64,000 bases of DNA, from assembly GCF_002257705.1 (NCBI RefSeq), contig NZ_LSLK01000100.1:1-64000 (forward strand). Reading direction: 5' to 3'. Positions 1 through 7,697 of this stretch are shown piece by piece. This DNA comes from Sporomusa silvacetica DSM 10669 (GTDB taxonomy: Bacteria > Bacillota > Negativicutes > Sporomusales > Sporomusaceae). The notes under the pieces are model-generated. The model worked only from the letters and a program-made list of their open reading frames with translations, made no database searches and was not told the origin of the DNA. Every line of letters starts with the position of its first letter. Position 1 is the stretch's first letter. The translations under genes were made by a program, and so were the position numbers.

Positions 1-122
1 ATGAACTAGCCCGGTACATTGACTGGTTTAACAATATTAGAATTCATGGTTCTCTCAATTACTTAACGCCAGTTCAAGTTCGACAATTGACCTTATAAAT
101 ATTGTCCGACTAAGTGTTGACA
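1..122 (+). mobile_element. IS3-family (IS150-like) insertion sequence, right end only
   Basis: The window opens inside an insertion sequence. The last transposase codons end at 98, and positions 101-122 read as an IS150-type terminal inverted repeat (read inward from 122 it starts TGTCAACACTTAGTCGGACA). Directly after 122 the sequence becomes a broken transporter gene on the opposite strand, so the element appears to have inserted into that gene. The left end and any target duplication lie outside the window. Confidence 0.6.
3..98 (+). CDS. IS3-family transposase (OrfB), C-terminal fragment cut by window edge
   Basis: The frame starting at base 3 encodes the last 31 residues of an IS3-family DDE transposase, ending at TAA 96-98. 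The fragment contains the typical tail pattern of this family: a YIDWFNN segment, RIHGSLNYLTP, then a short basic end. This region follows the catalytic glutamate in rve-type integrase domains. The 5' part is outside the window, so intactness cannot be judged. Confidence 0.75.
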   Translation, partial: ELARYIDWFNNIRIHGSLNYLTPVQVRQLTL

Positions 123-345
123 ATCCACTTTTGCTTTTTCAAAAGCTGGCGGCTCAACAATATGACGCCGAACAAAATAACCAACTACTACACAAACTGC
201 ACCAAAAATAAATGGGAGTCGCCATCCCCATTCCACAAAAAGATTGTCTCCCATTATAGATAGGCATGAAAAGAATACTACATTTGCCAAAAGTATCCTC
301 TGTCATGTTGCCTACCCTCCCCGGAGTTGCCAATACAGCGCGCAA
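123..345 (-). pseudogene. Remnant of an MHS-family (metabolite:H+ symporter) MFS transporter
   Basis: On the minus strand positions about 126-290 encode LLANVVFF, then a GWRLPFIFG segment, then RRHIVEPPAFEKAK. These match the middle of MHS-family major facilitator transporters (ShiA/ProP/KgtP-like), where an ANVVFF helix is followed by a WGWRIPF helix and an R-x-x-x-ETPAF loop. Upstream (291-345) the frame is broken by stops and shifts, and downstream the gene is cut by the insertion sequence end at 122. It is a non-functional internal fragment of about 55-70 codons. The substrate of the ancestor cannot be told. Confidence 0.55.
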
Positions 346-408
346 TTCCCTTTACATAAAATTTCTGAAAGTTCTTTTTTCTCCATCACAGCTGTGTCTT
401 CCTGCTTG

Positions 409-450
409 AAATAAGAAAAGACTTGGCTTGTGCCAAGTCCTTTAGGACGG
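409..450 (+). repeat. Partial copy of a dispersed structured repeat (family A)
   Basis: AATAAGAAAAGACTTGGC followed by a GACTTGGC/GCCAAGTC hairpin and the short TCCTTTAGGA palindrome is shared with copies near 5841, 50425 and 50517. Only the 5' module is present here. It lies about 75 bases downstream of the cstA stop codon; read on the minus strand the hairpin is followed by a T-rich run, so it may also act as the cstA terminator. Confidence 0.6.
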
Positions 451-522
451 CCAACTTGTGATTGGCTTACTTGTCAGTGTGCTCAACATCTGGCTGTTTA
501 ATGATCAGTTCTTCAAATAAAC

Positions 523-2304
523 TTATCTTTTTACCGCCTCATTTTGAATAAACCTAGACCATTTAAAGCTCGAGTCAACCACCGTTATGATGACAGCCAA
601 AATCATCAAGGCCATCAGGATTGCATTTGTCAGCATTCCCTTAGGTAGATAGGTATTAAAGATAGACATACTCCCGGCCGTGACTGTAGTAACAAACAAA
701 AAAGTCATTGGCACAAAAGTAACAAGTGCATAGCTTATGCTTTTGGTCTGTTTTAGGATGATAGTTGTGCCAATACACAGGGCAAGCGTTGCCAGCAATT
801 GATTAGCTACTCCGAAGATAGGCCATATTGTCGATATATTTCCGCCATAAAGCAGATAACCCCAAATAAATGATACCAGTCCGCCAGTGATAATAACGCC
901 CGGCCACCAGTTGACCTGCTCAAAGGGTTTATAAACCTTACCAAATAAGTCTTGGACAATATACCGTGCCACCCTTGTACCGGCATCAATTGTTGTCAAA
1001 ATAAATAAGGCTTCAAACATGATGGCAAATTGATACCAATAGGTCATCAAATGCTGTAAGCCGGGAATACCGGCAAAGATAGCCGCCATCCCCACAGCCA
1101 GAGACACGGCCCCACCCGGCCTGTGGGCTACATCTTCACCGACCATCGCTGACAAATGGGGTAAATCTACGATGGTATACCCTTGGGAGGCAAGACTGGG
1201 AAAGACGGCGGCCGAAGTATTTATGGCAAAATAATCACCAGGCTGCAATGAGGTGGCCGCAATCAGTGCCATAACCCCAACAAAACATTCAGTCAGCATA
1301 GCTCCGTACCCAATCATTAGGATGTCTCCCTCATTATCCACCAACTTAGGTGTAGTGCCTGAACCAATTAGAGCATGGAAACCAGAGACAGCACCGCAAG
1401 CAATGGTAATCATCAGAAAGGGCCACACCGGACCGGCAATAATCGGTCCGCCACCATTAGTAAACACAGTAAATGCCGGCATCTGAATCTCAGGTCTTAC
1501 AATAAATATTCCTAAAGCCAGACCAGCGATAGTTCCAATTTTCAAATAGGAACTGAGGTAATCGCGTGGTGCCAGCAGGAACCAGACTGGTAACGTTGCT
1601 GCAACAAAGCCGTACGCCGGCAACAGAAGTTTCAATTGCGTATCAGAAAAGGTAAATAGGGATGCCCAGGCAGAAGCTTTAATAACCGGTCCAAGGACTA
1701 CCCCCAGCAAGATAAGAATAGTACCAATAAATGAGGCTTCACCAATATGTCCTGGGCGGAGATAACGCATGTATATTCCAATAAACATGGCAATCGGAAT
1801 AGTTGCTGCAACAGTAAAGGTGCCCCAGGCATTATTAAATAGAGCATTTACAATAACAATTGCCAGCCCCGCCATTGTCATAAGAATAATAACAAGAACA
1901 GCAAAGCTTGCGGCTGCCCCCGTCGTTTTTCCAACCTCATCTTTAGCGATTTCAGCAAGCGACCGTCCCTTGTGGCGAATTGACGCAAAAAGTACTACCA
2001 TATCATGAACACCGCCGGCGAGAACGGCCCCGATCAGCAGCCAAAGAAACCCGGGTGCATAACCATACTGAGCAGCTAAGGTGGGACCAACAAGCGGCCC
2101 TGCACCGGCAATGGCTGCAAAATGATGTCCAAATACCACCCATTTGTTGGTAGGAATGTAGTCACGGCCATCATTGAGTTCATGCGCCGGTGTTTCACGA
2201 CTTGGATTAATTGCTAAAATTTTCGCTGCAATAAAACAGCCGTAAAACCGATATGCCAGGACAAGCACCAAAGCAGTGATAATAATCAATGTTAATGCAT
2301 TCAT
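523..2304 (-). CDS. cstA: CstA-family carbon starvation protein / pyruvate-peptide transporter
   Basis: This 593-residue, highly hydrophobic protein is a clear member of the CstA family (inner-membrane transporters for pyruvate or peptides induced on carbon limitation). The family core is visible: the N-terminal DGRDYIPTNKWVVFGHHFA and AAIAGAGPLVGP segments, AGGVHDM, SGFHALIGSGTTPK near the middle, and a C-terminal multi-helix region with FGVANQLLA. It is shorter than the about 700-residue E. coli CstA, as is usual for Firmicute members. A GGAGGAA site precedes ATG 2304. The gene starts 17 bases after a two-cluster ferredoxin gene and is probably co-transcribed with it. Substrate is inferred from family only. 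Confidence 0.93.
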   Translation of the reverse strand: MNALTLIIITALVLVLAYRFYGCFIAAKILAINPSRETPAHELNDGRDYIPTNKWVVFGHHFAAIAGAGPLVGPTLAAQYGYAPGFLWLLIGAVLAGGVHDMVVLFASIRHKGRSLAEIAKDEVGKTTGAAASFAVLVIILMTMAGLAIVIVNALFNNAWGTFTVAATIPIAMFIGIYMRYLRPGHIGEASFIGTILILLGVVLGPVIKASAWASLFTFSDTQLKLLLPAYGFVAATLPVWFLLAPRDYLSSYLKIGTIAGLALGIFIVRPEIQMPAFTVFTNGGGPIIAGPVWPFLMITIACGAVSGFHALIGSGTTPKLVDNEGDILMIGYGAMLTECFVGVMALIAATSLQPGDYFAINTSAAVFPSLASQGYTIVDLPHLSAMVGEDVAHRPGGAVSLAVGMAAIFAGIPGLQHLMTYWYQFAIMFEALFILTTIDAGTRVARYIVQDLFGKVYKPFEQVNWWPGVIITGGLVSFIWGYLLYGGNISTIWPIFGVANQLLATLALCIGTTIILKQTKSISYALVTFVPMTFLFVTTVTAGSMSIFNTYLPKGMLTNAILMALMILAVIITVVDSSFKWSRFIQNEAVKR

Positions 2305-2321
2305 ACTAACTGTTCCTCCAA

Positions 2322-2588
2322 CTATTTTGATTTATGGCCAGATATGGGCCATGCACCGCCACCAAAAAAAGAGTCCGCTTCGCGGTTGATACTGCGATAC
2401 GGGTCTGTTTCATGTACTATCGCATTTGTTGGGCATACTTCAGTGCATAGTCCACAGCCTTTACAGACAGTATCATTTATACCATATTTTTCCTCTGTCG
2501 CGTAGATGGCTCCTTCTGGGCACACCTCCACACAGCGATTACATCGTTCACATTTATTAGTAATAAAGTATCTGATTAACTCTGCCAT
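2322..2588 (-). CDS. 2[4Fe-4S] ferredoxin
   Basis: An 88-residue protein with two classical cluster motifs, CERCNRCVEVCP and CKGCGLCTEVCP, spaced as in bacterial 8Fe ferredoxins and the delta subunits of 2-oxoacid oxidoreductases. A C-terminal tail of about 30 residues (ending WPISGHKSK) lies beyond the clusters. I chose ATG 2588 (MAELIRYF) because a GGAGGG site lies 7 bases upstream; the upstream in-frame ATG overlaps that site. It is the first gene of a probable operon with cstA, suggesting an electron-carrier role connected with pyruvate metabolism (inference). Confidence 0.88.
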   Translation of the reverse strand: MAELIRYFITNKCERCNRCVEVCPEGAIYATEEKYGINDTVCKGCGLCTEVCPTNAIVHETDPYRSINREADSFFGGGAWPISGHKSK

Positions 2589-2694
2589 AAACATCCCTCC
2601 CTCTTTGCCATTAGCATGATACAAAATTACTATCTATATTCAGGTATCAGGTTCTATTCCGCTATTTTCATTAGGCTGCATTTAGGTTTACAAA

Positions 2695-2745
2695 GATGAA
2701 ATCGGCTTAATTCCTTGCGTAGCAAAGAATTAAGCCGATTTCATC
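2695..2745 (-). terminator. Long hairpin downstream of the coiled-coil gene
   Basis: A perfect 19-bp stem (2695-2713 with 2727-2745) and a 13-base loop lie about 30 bases past the stop of the 2774-5743 gene. The U-tract on the minus strand is weak, so it could be a terminator or an mRNA 3' stabilising hairpin. Confidence 0.6.
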
Positions 2746-2773
2746 GTTAATAGCGCTAAAGTTAACAAACGCA

Positions 2774-5743
2774 TTATCGTGCTCTTCTCAGAGTGGTTTT
2801 GAAAGCAGTAGTTATATTACTATGTGCCTTGGGATTACGAGTACGCAACTTCTCCAGCCAGTATATCAGTTTGGTATGACTCTCTTGTTTTCCCGCCAGC
2901 CAAACCAGCAAACGGCTAAACCCAAACTCATATACATCAACTTTAACATATACCGCCAAGAGCTTAAATAACGTGCGATCAGAATGATTGGCAATTACTT
3001 TTTCCACAGCTTCTTCGGCCAATATCTCGCGTACATAGCTATGCTCACTCAGCCTTAACATGGCATAAAACCAGGTAATACACTGTTCTTCGTCAGCTAA
3101 ATAGCCATTTAGCAGCTGGACCTCTAGTTTTTTTAAAAACAGCCCCTGTAGATAAGCCGCTTGCACCTCTTTAAACCGCTGTTCACCTTCAAGCGAGTTA
3201 AGTACAAACTCCAGTTTTGGGCAAAATGCCTGTTGGTCAAAATTCCAAACGTGACAAACAATCTGATTATTAATAACATCGTACATCCAAATCTCACCAA
3301 AGCGCAGATAGCTATCTTGTTTACGCTGTGCATCGTACATTATTGTTTTATACTCTTCCAGATCACCAGTATACCATTCTTTAATCATCTCTTGAGCAAT
3401 GCTTTTGGCGTCTTCATCTTCTATTTGGAAATAGCTCCTGAGCGCCAGTTCTTCCTGCTGGTTAGAGTAGCGAAAAACCGGCAAACTTTGTTCTGTACGC
3501 CTGAGGTTATCAACCAGTTGCTTACAGGTATCAATTAATTCATACTGCGCATTTACGGCGATCACAACTGCTCCATTGCGGGGGGTGGCAGCAAACAGGC
3601 CGCTAAGAACTACTTTCCGCCCTTTATCAGTCAGTTCGTAGTTCTTAGCGCCACCAACCTCACATTCACTCAGCAAATGGCAGCGGACAAGTTCGCTAAG
3701 GTAATAGCTGACAGCGACCTCTTCCACTCGTAATAAACCAACAATACCTTGTTGACTACACAGCTCAGCCAGGCCGCAGGAAATACACTTCATAATAAAC
3801 TCTTCGATGAGGTTATAGCGCCTGTATCCGTCAAGCCGAAACTCTACTGCTATAACAGCAACAGGCAGTTGCCATTCTCGTGTCTCTAATACTACCATTC
3901 CGGCTTGCTCAGCGACTATACGCTGAGCGATATTCTCAATTTCTAAGGATTTTTTTCCTAAAAGCGTTTCCGCCGGGGTTACTCCACTTACTATGTCAGT
4001 CATGCCTACATTACATTCAGGCTGGTACTGAGCTTTCTGTATCCGGTTTATCCATTCCTCCGCCAGCAAAACCCTTATTTTGTTATCAGGGCTTACGCTC
4101 TCTGCCAAATGTGCTGTACTTGTTTTGATTCTTGAAGAAATGATATCTTGCTCGCATACTAATTTCTCCAGTTTACCACAAGCTACCGTTATTACATCTT
4201 CCAATTCGGTCAGACGCTGGCGGCTTTCCTGCAATCTATTTGTATTGTCTGTCCTTTGTTTCTCAATATTGTCAACTTGTCTTGAGAGATCTTCTAACCT
4301 ATTTTGCTGTTCTCTCTGGCGGGGCACTACCATTATGTCGTTTTCCTGCAATAAACCCTGCCGCTCAGCAAGCGCAGACTTCTGCTGTTGCAACTTGTAT
4401 TGAGCCTGCTCCAGCGTGTGCTCAATTTTTCCTAAACTTTGTTGCAACTCAAGCACATCATTAACGGGATTGGGGTCCATTTTCGCTTTAATGTCTTGTG
4501 TTTCCTTACGGGAGCTTAGCAGTTGTTTTGTTAAAGCCGCTAATTCCTCTTGGCACTGGTTATAGGCATGTTCTATTGAATGTCCGCAATCCAGAAGCTG
4601 CCGGTAGCAAGCCTCATAAATCCGTTGCGTTAGATGACGGCATTCCAGCAAAACCTTATCAATTTCGGCAATTGTTTGTTCACGAAGAACAGCGGGCGAA
4701 TCTGCCCGTTCTTCCATCGACTTAGCCTTTATAAGCAAATCCAATAACGTTTTTTTCCACTGCGTACACAGGCCGAGTTTAGCCAATATTCCCGGTGGCG
4801 TAACCCATAATAGGTCATTAATTTCTTGGCGTAAGTGACTGATAGTTTGATAATTAACCACCACATCCTGTGTGTCTGACTGAAGATCACTTGTCGTCAA
4901 ACCATAGTCCTTCGCCGTATCATTTAGAACGTAAGATAATTCACGTAATTGGGTTATTTTTTCAAACGCCGTAGATTTAAGATCATATTGTCGTTGCTTA
5001 ATGATATTGATTAGCTCCAACAAACGACTAATATCCTGATTCAAAAAGTGATTTATTGGCGCTTGTTCCTGACACGCCACCTGCTGCACGACAGCTACAA
5101 ACTCAGTAAGGTCTTGGTTGTACTGTGCGACAGCAATAATTTGCTCCTCACGCTTACCACTTAATAATACATAAGCATCTTGTTTGTGCTCGATAAGCAG
5201 TGACAAGGCTTTAACCAGGTTTGTCTTTTCCGCTTCGATACGCTGCAACTCAAATTCCCGGGTAATTACAGTTGCTTGAAGCTTTTCATTTTGCTGTTCC
5301 AAGTCAGCCAGTTCGGATAAATAGGTTAACTGTACAGTCACGTCTTCCCTTTTCGCCAGGTTTTGGGCAATGACAGCTTCTGTCTCATATTGAGCCGCAA
5401 ACAACCGGTCTTCTTCCTCATCAGCAGGCGCCGGCCTTCGCAGACTAGTTTTCTGCTCGCTCACTATTTTCTGATACTCTGCTTGCAGAGCTTCATGCCG
5501 TGCTTTTAAAGCCTCACTGTCGCGCTGAATTTCATGCTCAAATTGAGCTAAATCCCGCCATTGTTCATCATAGCCGGTAATCTCATCTGCGCTAACAGTA
5601 CATTCTGCTTGTATTTCATCCTGCCGTTTCGTGAGACTGGCTAGCTCCAGCCGCATGCTAGCGGTTTCTTCCTGTTTTTTTTGCAGCTCAAGCAAGTCCT
5701 GCTGGCACCAAATAGCTATTTGGCTTAGATTTAAGGGTGCCAT
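2774..5743 (-). CDS. Large coiled-coil protein with winged-helix-like segment, unknown function
   Basis: 989 residues; I do not recognise the family. Residues about 15-230 and 390-550 are rich in E, Q, K and R with heptad-like spacing, i.e. long coiled coils resembling SMC/Rad50 arms, but no Walker A/B ATPase motif is visible. Around residues 645-715 a helical segment (LLRVEEVAVSYYLSEL, then YELTDKGRKVVL) resembles a winged-helix domain. The last 250 residues look globular and alpha-helical. No signal peptide or transmembrane segment is seen, so it is probably cytoplasmic. ATG 5743 has only a weak ribosome site; a strong GGAGG instead serves a 9-codon ORF that overlaps this start (see 5731-5760). 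It is a single-gene unit with its own downstream hairpin. Confidence 0.8.
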   Translation of the reverse strand: MAPLNLSQIAIWCQQDLLELQKKQEETASMRLELASLTKRQDEIQAECTVSADEITGYDEQWRDLAQFEHEIQRDSEALKARHEALQAEYQKIVSEQKTSLRRPAPADEEEDRLFAAQYETEAVIAQNLAKREDVTVQLTYLSELADLEQQNEKLQATVITREFELQRIEAEKTNLVKALSLLIEHKQDAYVLLSGKREEQIIAVAQYNQDLTEFVAVVQQVACQEQAPINHFLNQDISRLLELINIIKQRQYDLKSTAFEKITQLRELSYVLNDTAKDYGLTTSDLQSDTQDVVVNYQTISHLRQEINDLLWVTPPGILAKLGLCTQWKKTLLDLLIKAKSMEERADSPAVLREQTIAEIDKVLLECRHLTQRIYEACYRQLLDCGHSIEHAYNQCQEELAALTKQLLSSRKETQDIKAKMDPNPVNDVLELQQSLGKIEHTLEQAQYKLQQQKSALAERQGLLQENDIMVVPRQREQQNRLEDLSRQVDNIEKQRTDNTNRLQESRQRLTELEDVITVACGKLEKLVCEQDIISSRIKTSTAHLAESVSPDNKIRVLLAEEWINRIQKAQYQPECNVGMTDIVSGVTPAETLLGKKSLEIENIAQRIVAEQAGMVVLETREWQLPVAVIAVEFRLDGYRRYNLIEEFIMKCISCGLAELCSQQGIVGLLRVEEVAVSYYLSELVRCHLLSECEVGGAKNYELTDKGRKVVLSGLFAATPRNGAVVIAVNAQYELIDTCKQLVDNLRRTEQSLPVFRYSNQQEELALRSYFQIEDEDAKSIAQEMIKEWYTGDLEEYKTIMYDAQRKQDSYLRFGEIWMYDVINNQIVCHVWNFDQQAFCPKLEFVLNSLEGEQRFKEVQAAYLQGLFLKKLEVQLLNGYLADEEQCITWFYAMLRLSEHSYVREILAEEAVEKVIANHSDRTLFKLLAVYVKVDVYEFGFSRLLVWLAGKQESHTKLIYWLEKLRTRNPKAHSNITTAFKTTLRRAR

Positions 5744-5760
5744 TCTATCTTTTTACTCAT
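5731..5760 (-). CDS. Possible 9-codon leader ORF overlapping the coiled-coil gene start
   Basis: ATG 5760, 7 bases after a perfect GGAGG (5768-5772), encodes MSKKIEWHP then TAA, in a different frame from the 989-residue gene whose ATG lies inside it. The arrangement fits translational coupling (termination then re-initiation a few bases back). Alternatively it marks an indel, the true protein start being MSKKIEWHP joined to NLSQ. Confidence 0.35.
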   Translation of the reverse strand: MSKKIEWHP

Positions 5761-5840
5761 GTAACTGCCTCCAGTAAAACATCTCTTACTATGTATATAT
5801 TTTACACAAAGCTACAGGCTTCTCCTTCCAAGGCTGCTTA

Positions 5841-5955
5841 AAATAAGATAAGACTAAGGCTTCTGCCAAGTCCTTTAGGACGCCGGCAGAAGCCGCCTGT
5901 GCCCTTTAGGGGTATAGTCGTTCAATCCATGGAGAGTTAACCTTTCCATCTGGAC
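5841..5955 (+). repeat. Dispersed structured repeat (family A), variant full copy
   Basis: AATAAGATAAGACT begins the copy, followed by a GGCTTCTGCC ... GGCAGAAGCC inverted repeat enclosing TCCTTTAGGA, then TAGTCGTTCAATCC and a closing TCCA ... CTGGA hairpin. The outer GACTA / TAGTC arms can also pair. It shares its modules with the copies at 50425-50604. It lies in the gap upstream of the coiled-coil gene and downstream of the HesB-like gene. Confidence 0.65.
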
Positions 5956-5986
5956 AAAAAAAATTCTAGATTATCTAGAATTTTTC
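5955..5986 (-). terminator. Intrinsic terminator of the tatA/HesB-like operon
   Basis: AAATTCTAGAT / ATCTAGAATTT forms a stem flanked by A and T runs, just past the TAA (5996-5998) of the HesB-like gene. The flanking runs allow termination in both directions. Confidence 0.65.
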
Positions 5987-5995
5987 GATTCCCTA

Positions 5996-6292
5996 TTAGC
6001 CCACAACAGCAACCAACCTTTTATAGAATAGCAGCTTTGCTAATTTTACAATAACAGTTTGAAAGTTAGCTGGCACGTTGTCAGCATAAAAGATAGTTAT
6101 ATCATCTACCGTCAACTTATAGTAAATTTGAATTTTTTCCGGATCTATTCCCAGTCGCACGGACGGGAGTTTGGCCTCTTGGCCACCTCCTCAGCAACTG
6201 CCAGGACGCCTGGCAACAGTAAGAGTAATAGCCTTATCCTTATTTTTTTTCATTATATAATCGCGGGCTGCTGGCTCAATAATTATATTCAC
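5996..6292 (-). CDS. HesB/IscA-like small protein with in-frame UGA, predicted selenoprotein
   Basis: A 98-residue frame opens at GTG 6292 and closes at TAA 5996-5998, interrupted only by UGA at 6191-6193 (codon 34). Reading UGA as selenocysteine gives an N-terminus NIIIEPAARDYI, a beta segment AITLTVARRPGSC-U-GGGQ, then a well-formed C-terminal half (VRLGIDPEKIQIYYKL, DDITIFYADNVP). HesB-like proteins carry a Cys-Cys-Gly at this place, and Sec-containing small HesB-like (CC/Se-motif) proteins are known in anaerobes. The GTG overlaps the tatA stop by 4 bases (GTGA), indicating translational coupling. A hairpin directly follows the UGA. Codon quality on both sides of the UGA and the retained ~98-residue length argue against a decayed gene. 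Its biochemical role is unknown; Fe-S or selenium-linked redox work is inferred. The window also has a formate dehydrogenase operon, whose catalytic subunit is often a selenoprotein. Confidence 0.72.
6166..6190 (-). promoter_or_regulatory. Candidate bacterial SECIS hairpin after the UGA
   Basis: Immediately 3' of the UGA the mRNA can fold as GGAG-GU-GGCC-AAGA-GGCC-AAA-CUCC: a 4-bp lower stem, a small internal loop and a 4-bp GGCC/GGCC stem with an AAGA loop. Position and size are close to those of SelB-binding SECIS elements, though the apical loop is slightly nearer the UGA than in E. coli fdhF. Confidence 0.5.
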
Positions 6293-6495
6293 TTTGTTTG
6301 TTCCACCTTCTTTTCTACCGGCTCAGCCTTGATAGTGATCGTTTCGTCCTTCGCCCCCTCACCGGAAAGGGCCCGCCGAAGCTCCGTCATCCCTTTACCA
6401 AGAGCCTTACCTGCTTCTGGTAACTTACCTGGTCCAAATACAAGCAGAGCAATAACTAGTATTACGCTTAGTTCAGGCATACTTAGATTAAACAT
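6289..6495 (-). CDS. tatA: Twin-arginine translocase subunit TatA/TatE
   Basis: 68 residues: a short N-terminal transmembrane helix (about residues 6-20), the diagnostic FGPGKLPEAGKALGKG hinge and amphipathic helix, and a charged tail. TatA multimers form the channel through which the Tat system exports folded, cofactor-bearing proteins such as formate dehydrogenase. tatC is not in the window. ATG 6495 is preceded by AAGGGATGTG. Its last codons overlap the GTG of the HesB-like gene by four bases, so both are one transcript. Confidence 0.93.
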   Translation of the reverse strand: MFNLSMPELSVILVIALLVFGPGKLPEAGKALGKGMTELRRALSGEGAKDETITIKAEPVEKKVEQTK

Positions 6496-6552
6496 AGTTC
6501 CACATCCCTTTTATTATTTCTTACCAGTCAGGTCCTATTATGAACTGTGTAT

Positions 6553-6672
6553 TCAAACAATGGGATAATCAACCGTAAGCTCTGCAGCTACCTTTCCATT
6601 AAGCCGGTCTTCCACATTTTGAATTATACAAAACGCTTCATTGCAGGGTGCATTTTTTTAAAATAAATTCAT
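6553..6672 (-). pseudogene. Degraded N-terminal fragment of a chemoreceptor-like protein
   Basis: ATG 6672 follows a good GGAAG site but meets TAA at codon 5. Past that stop the same frame continues as NAPCNEAFCIIQNVEDRL, then GKVAAELTVDYPI before TGA 6553-6555. This resembles the short Cys-containing N-terminus of some soluble clostridial/Negativicute methyl-accepting proteins (NAPC-x-EA-x-C-I-I ... NYPIH). No downstream MCP sequence follows. It is a leftover of about 35 codons; the family call is tentative. The rest of the 6496-6882 gap is AT-rich with no gene seen. Confidence 0.3.
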
Positions 6673-6882
6673 AGAGTACTTCCTCTCTCACTATCCTAAG
6701 CATGCGCGGCAATAACAAAATTTATAAGATTTGAAATGCAAATTAATTAACGCCTACACCTCTCTGCAAATATTAACTATTACTATTATATTATTCCTAT
6801 CAAAACATGAAATTCCTGCTATGATGTGCGAGATTCGGCAAAAAATTTCACCCGTGACTTGTTCACACATAAACAATCCTTT

Positions 6883-7644
6883 TTAGGATTGTCCTACCGG
6901 ACAAAGCTTTAAGCAGTTAAAACACATATACTGATTTCCTAAATAAGCTGCTTGTCTCAACCGGGCATATTGCTCACTCATAAGCAGCTTTTTTTGTTCT
7001 TCCGGCGAACTACCTAACCGCTGCAGCTGAAAACCAATATCAGCGCCCAAACCATAGGGCTGTGAATGACCTAAGCATTTCATTACATCGGTTTTCCCTT
7101 CGTCATCCAACGCTCTTGCCGGGCAATTTTCCACACAAAGATTACAATGAATACAAAAATCTTGTTCACATTTTGGCGATGGTTGCAAGGGAAGATTCGT
7201 AATAATACTCGTATAGTGAACCCGTGTCCCAAACCGGGGATGAATAACAAGATTATGGCGACCAAACGTTCCTAAGCCAGCGGCAACGGCTGCATGACGC
7301 TGGGAAAAATCTGCTATCGCCGGCCTGTCACTATGAATTTCGAAGGGGTAGGATATGGGTATCGTAGCAACCTGCGCACCGTATTTACGCTCCAAAAAAC
7401 GGGCAATCTGGTAACTCGAGAACCTTGAAAATGAACCCAAATCTAAATAGCCATTCAAGGCAGCACTCATACTTGGGCTTTCGCAGCTTGACAAAACTTT
7501 AAATGCCAACACAATAAGGGATTTTGCAGCAGGCAGAAATTTTGTGATTTCGTAGGACTTGGGGCTGTGATAATCCTCGACACAGGCGAAACCAACGTCA
7601 TCTACTCCTAACTCCAGAATATAATTTTTGATTTGTTTCTCCAT
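6883..7644 (-). CDS. QueG-like iron-sulfur protein (epoxyqueuosine reductase-related)
   Basis: 253 residues. The C-terminal part holds two cluster motifs, CIHCNLCVENCP (about 164-175) and CFNCLKLCPVG (about 241-251), as in the double 4Fe-4S module of epoxyqueuosine reductase and corrinoid-activation relatives. The N-terminal half (FACVEDYHSPKS, then FGTRVHYTSIITN) fits the QueG-type fold. True QueG is about 380 residues and carries a C-terminal HEAT-repeat domain that is missing here, so this is probably a paralogue, not the tRNA-modifying enzyme. ATG 7644 follows AAGGAGTG. It lies directly downstream of the marR gene and is likely controlled by it. Confidence 0.75.
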   Translation of the reverse strand: MEKQIKNYILELGVDDVGFACVEDYHSPKSYEITKFLPAAKSLIVLAFKVLSSCESPSMSAALNGYLDLGSFSRFSSYQIARFLERKYGAQVATIPISYPFEIHSDRPAIADFSQRHAAVAAGLGTFGRHNLVIHPRFGTRVHYTSIITNLPLQPSPKCEQDFCIHCNLCVENCPARALDDEGKTDVMKCLGHSQPYGLGADIGFQLQRLGSSPEEQKKLLMSEQYARLRQAAYLGNQYMCFNCLKLCPVGQS

Positions 7645-7670
7645 TACATTTCACTCCTTATTAATTTTAT

Positions 7671-7682
7671 GTGTACATACAC
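7671..7682. promoter_or_regulatory. Candidate MarR operator upstream of the QueG-like gene
   Basis: GTGTA-CA-TACAC is a perfect inverted repeat in the 53-base gap between the marR stop and the QueG-like start. The same half-sites recur upstream of marR at 8174-8183. Confidence 0.35.
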
Positions 7683-7697
7683 CAATATCGCGAAAAT

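Noticed and set aside
3161..3538. Plus-strand frame opposite the coiled-coil gene
   Set aside because: Shadow frame with random composition inside a well-supported gene.
6059..6568. Plus-strand 169-codon frame over tatA
   Set aside because: It is antisense to tatA and the HesB-like gene, has no ribosome site and no protein-like motifs.
6883..7644. Assignment of this gene as true QueG
   Set aside because: Length is only 253 residues and the C-terminal HEAT-repeat part is absent, so I kept it as QueG-like.
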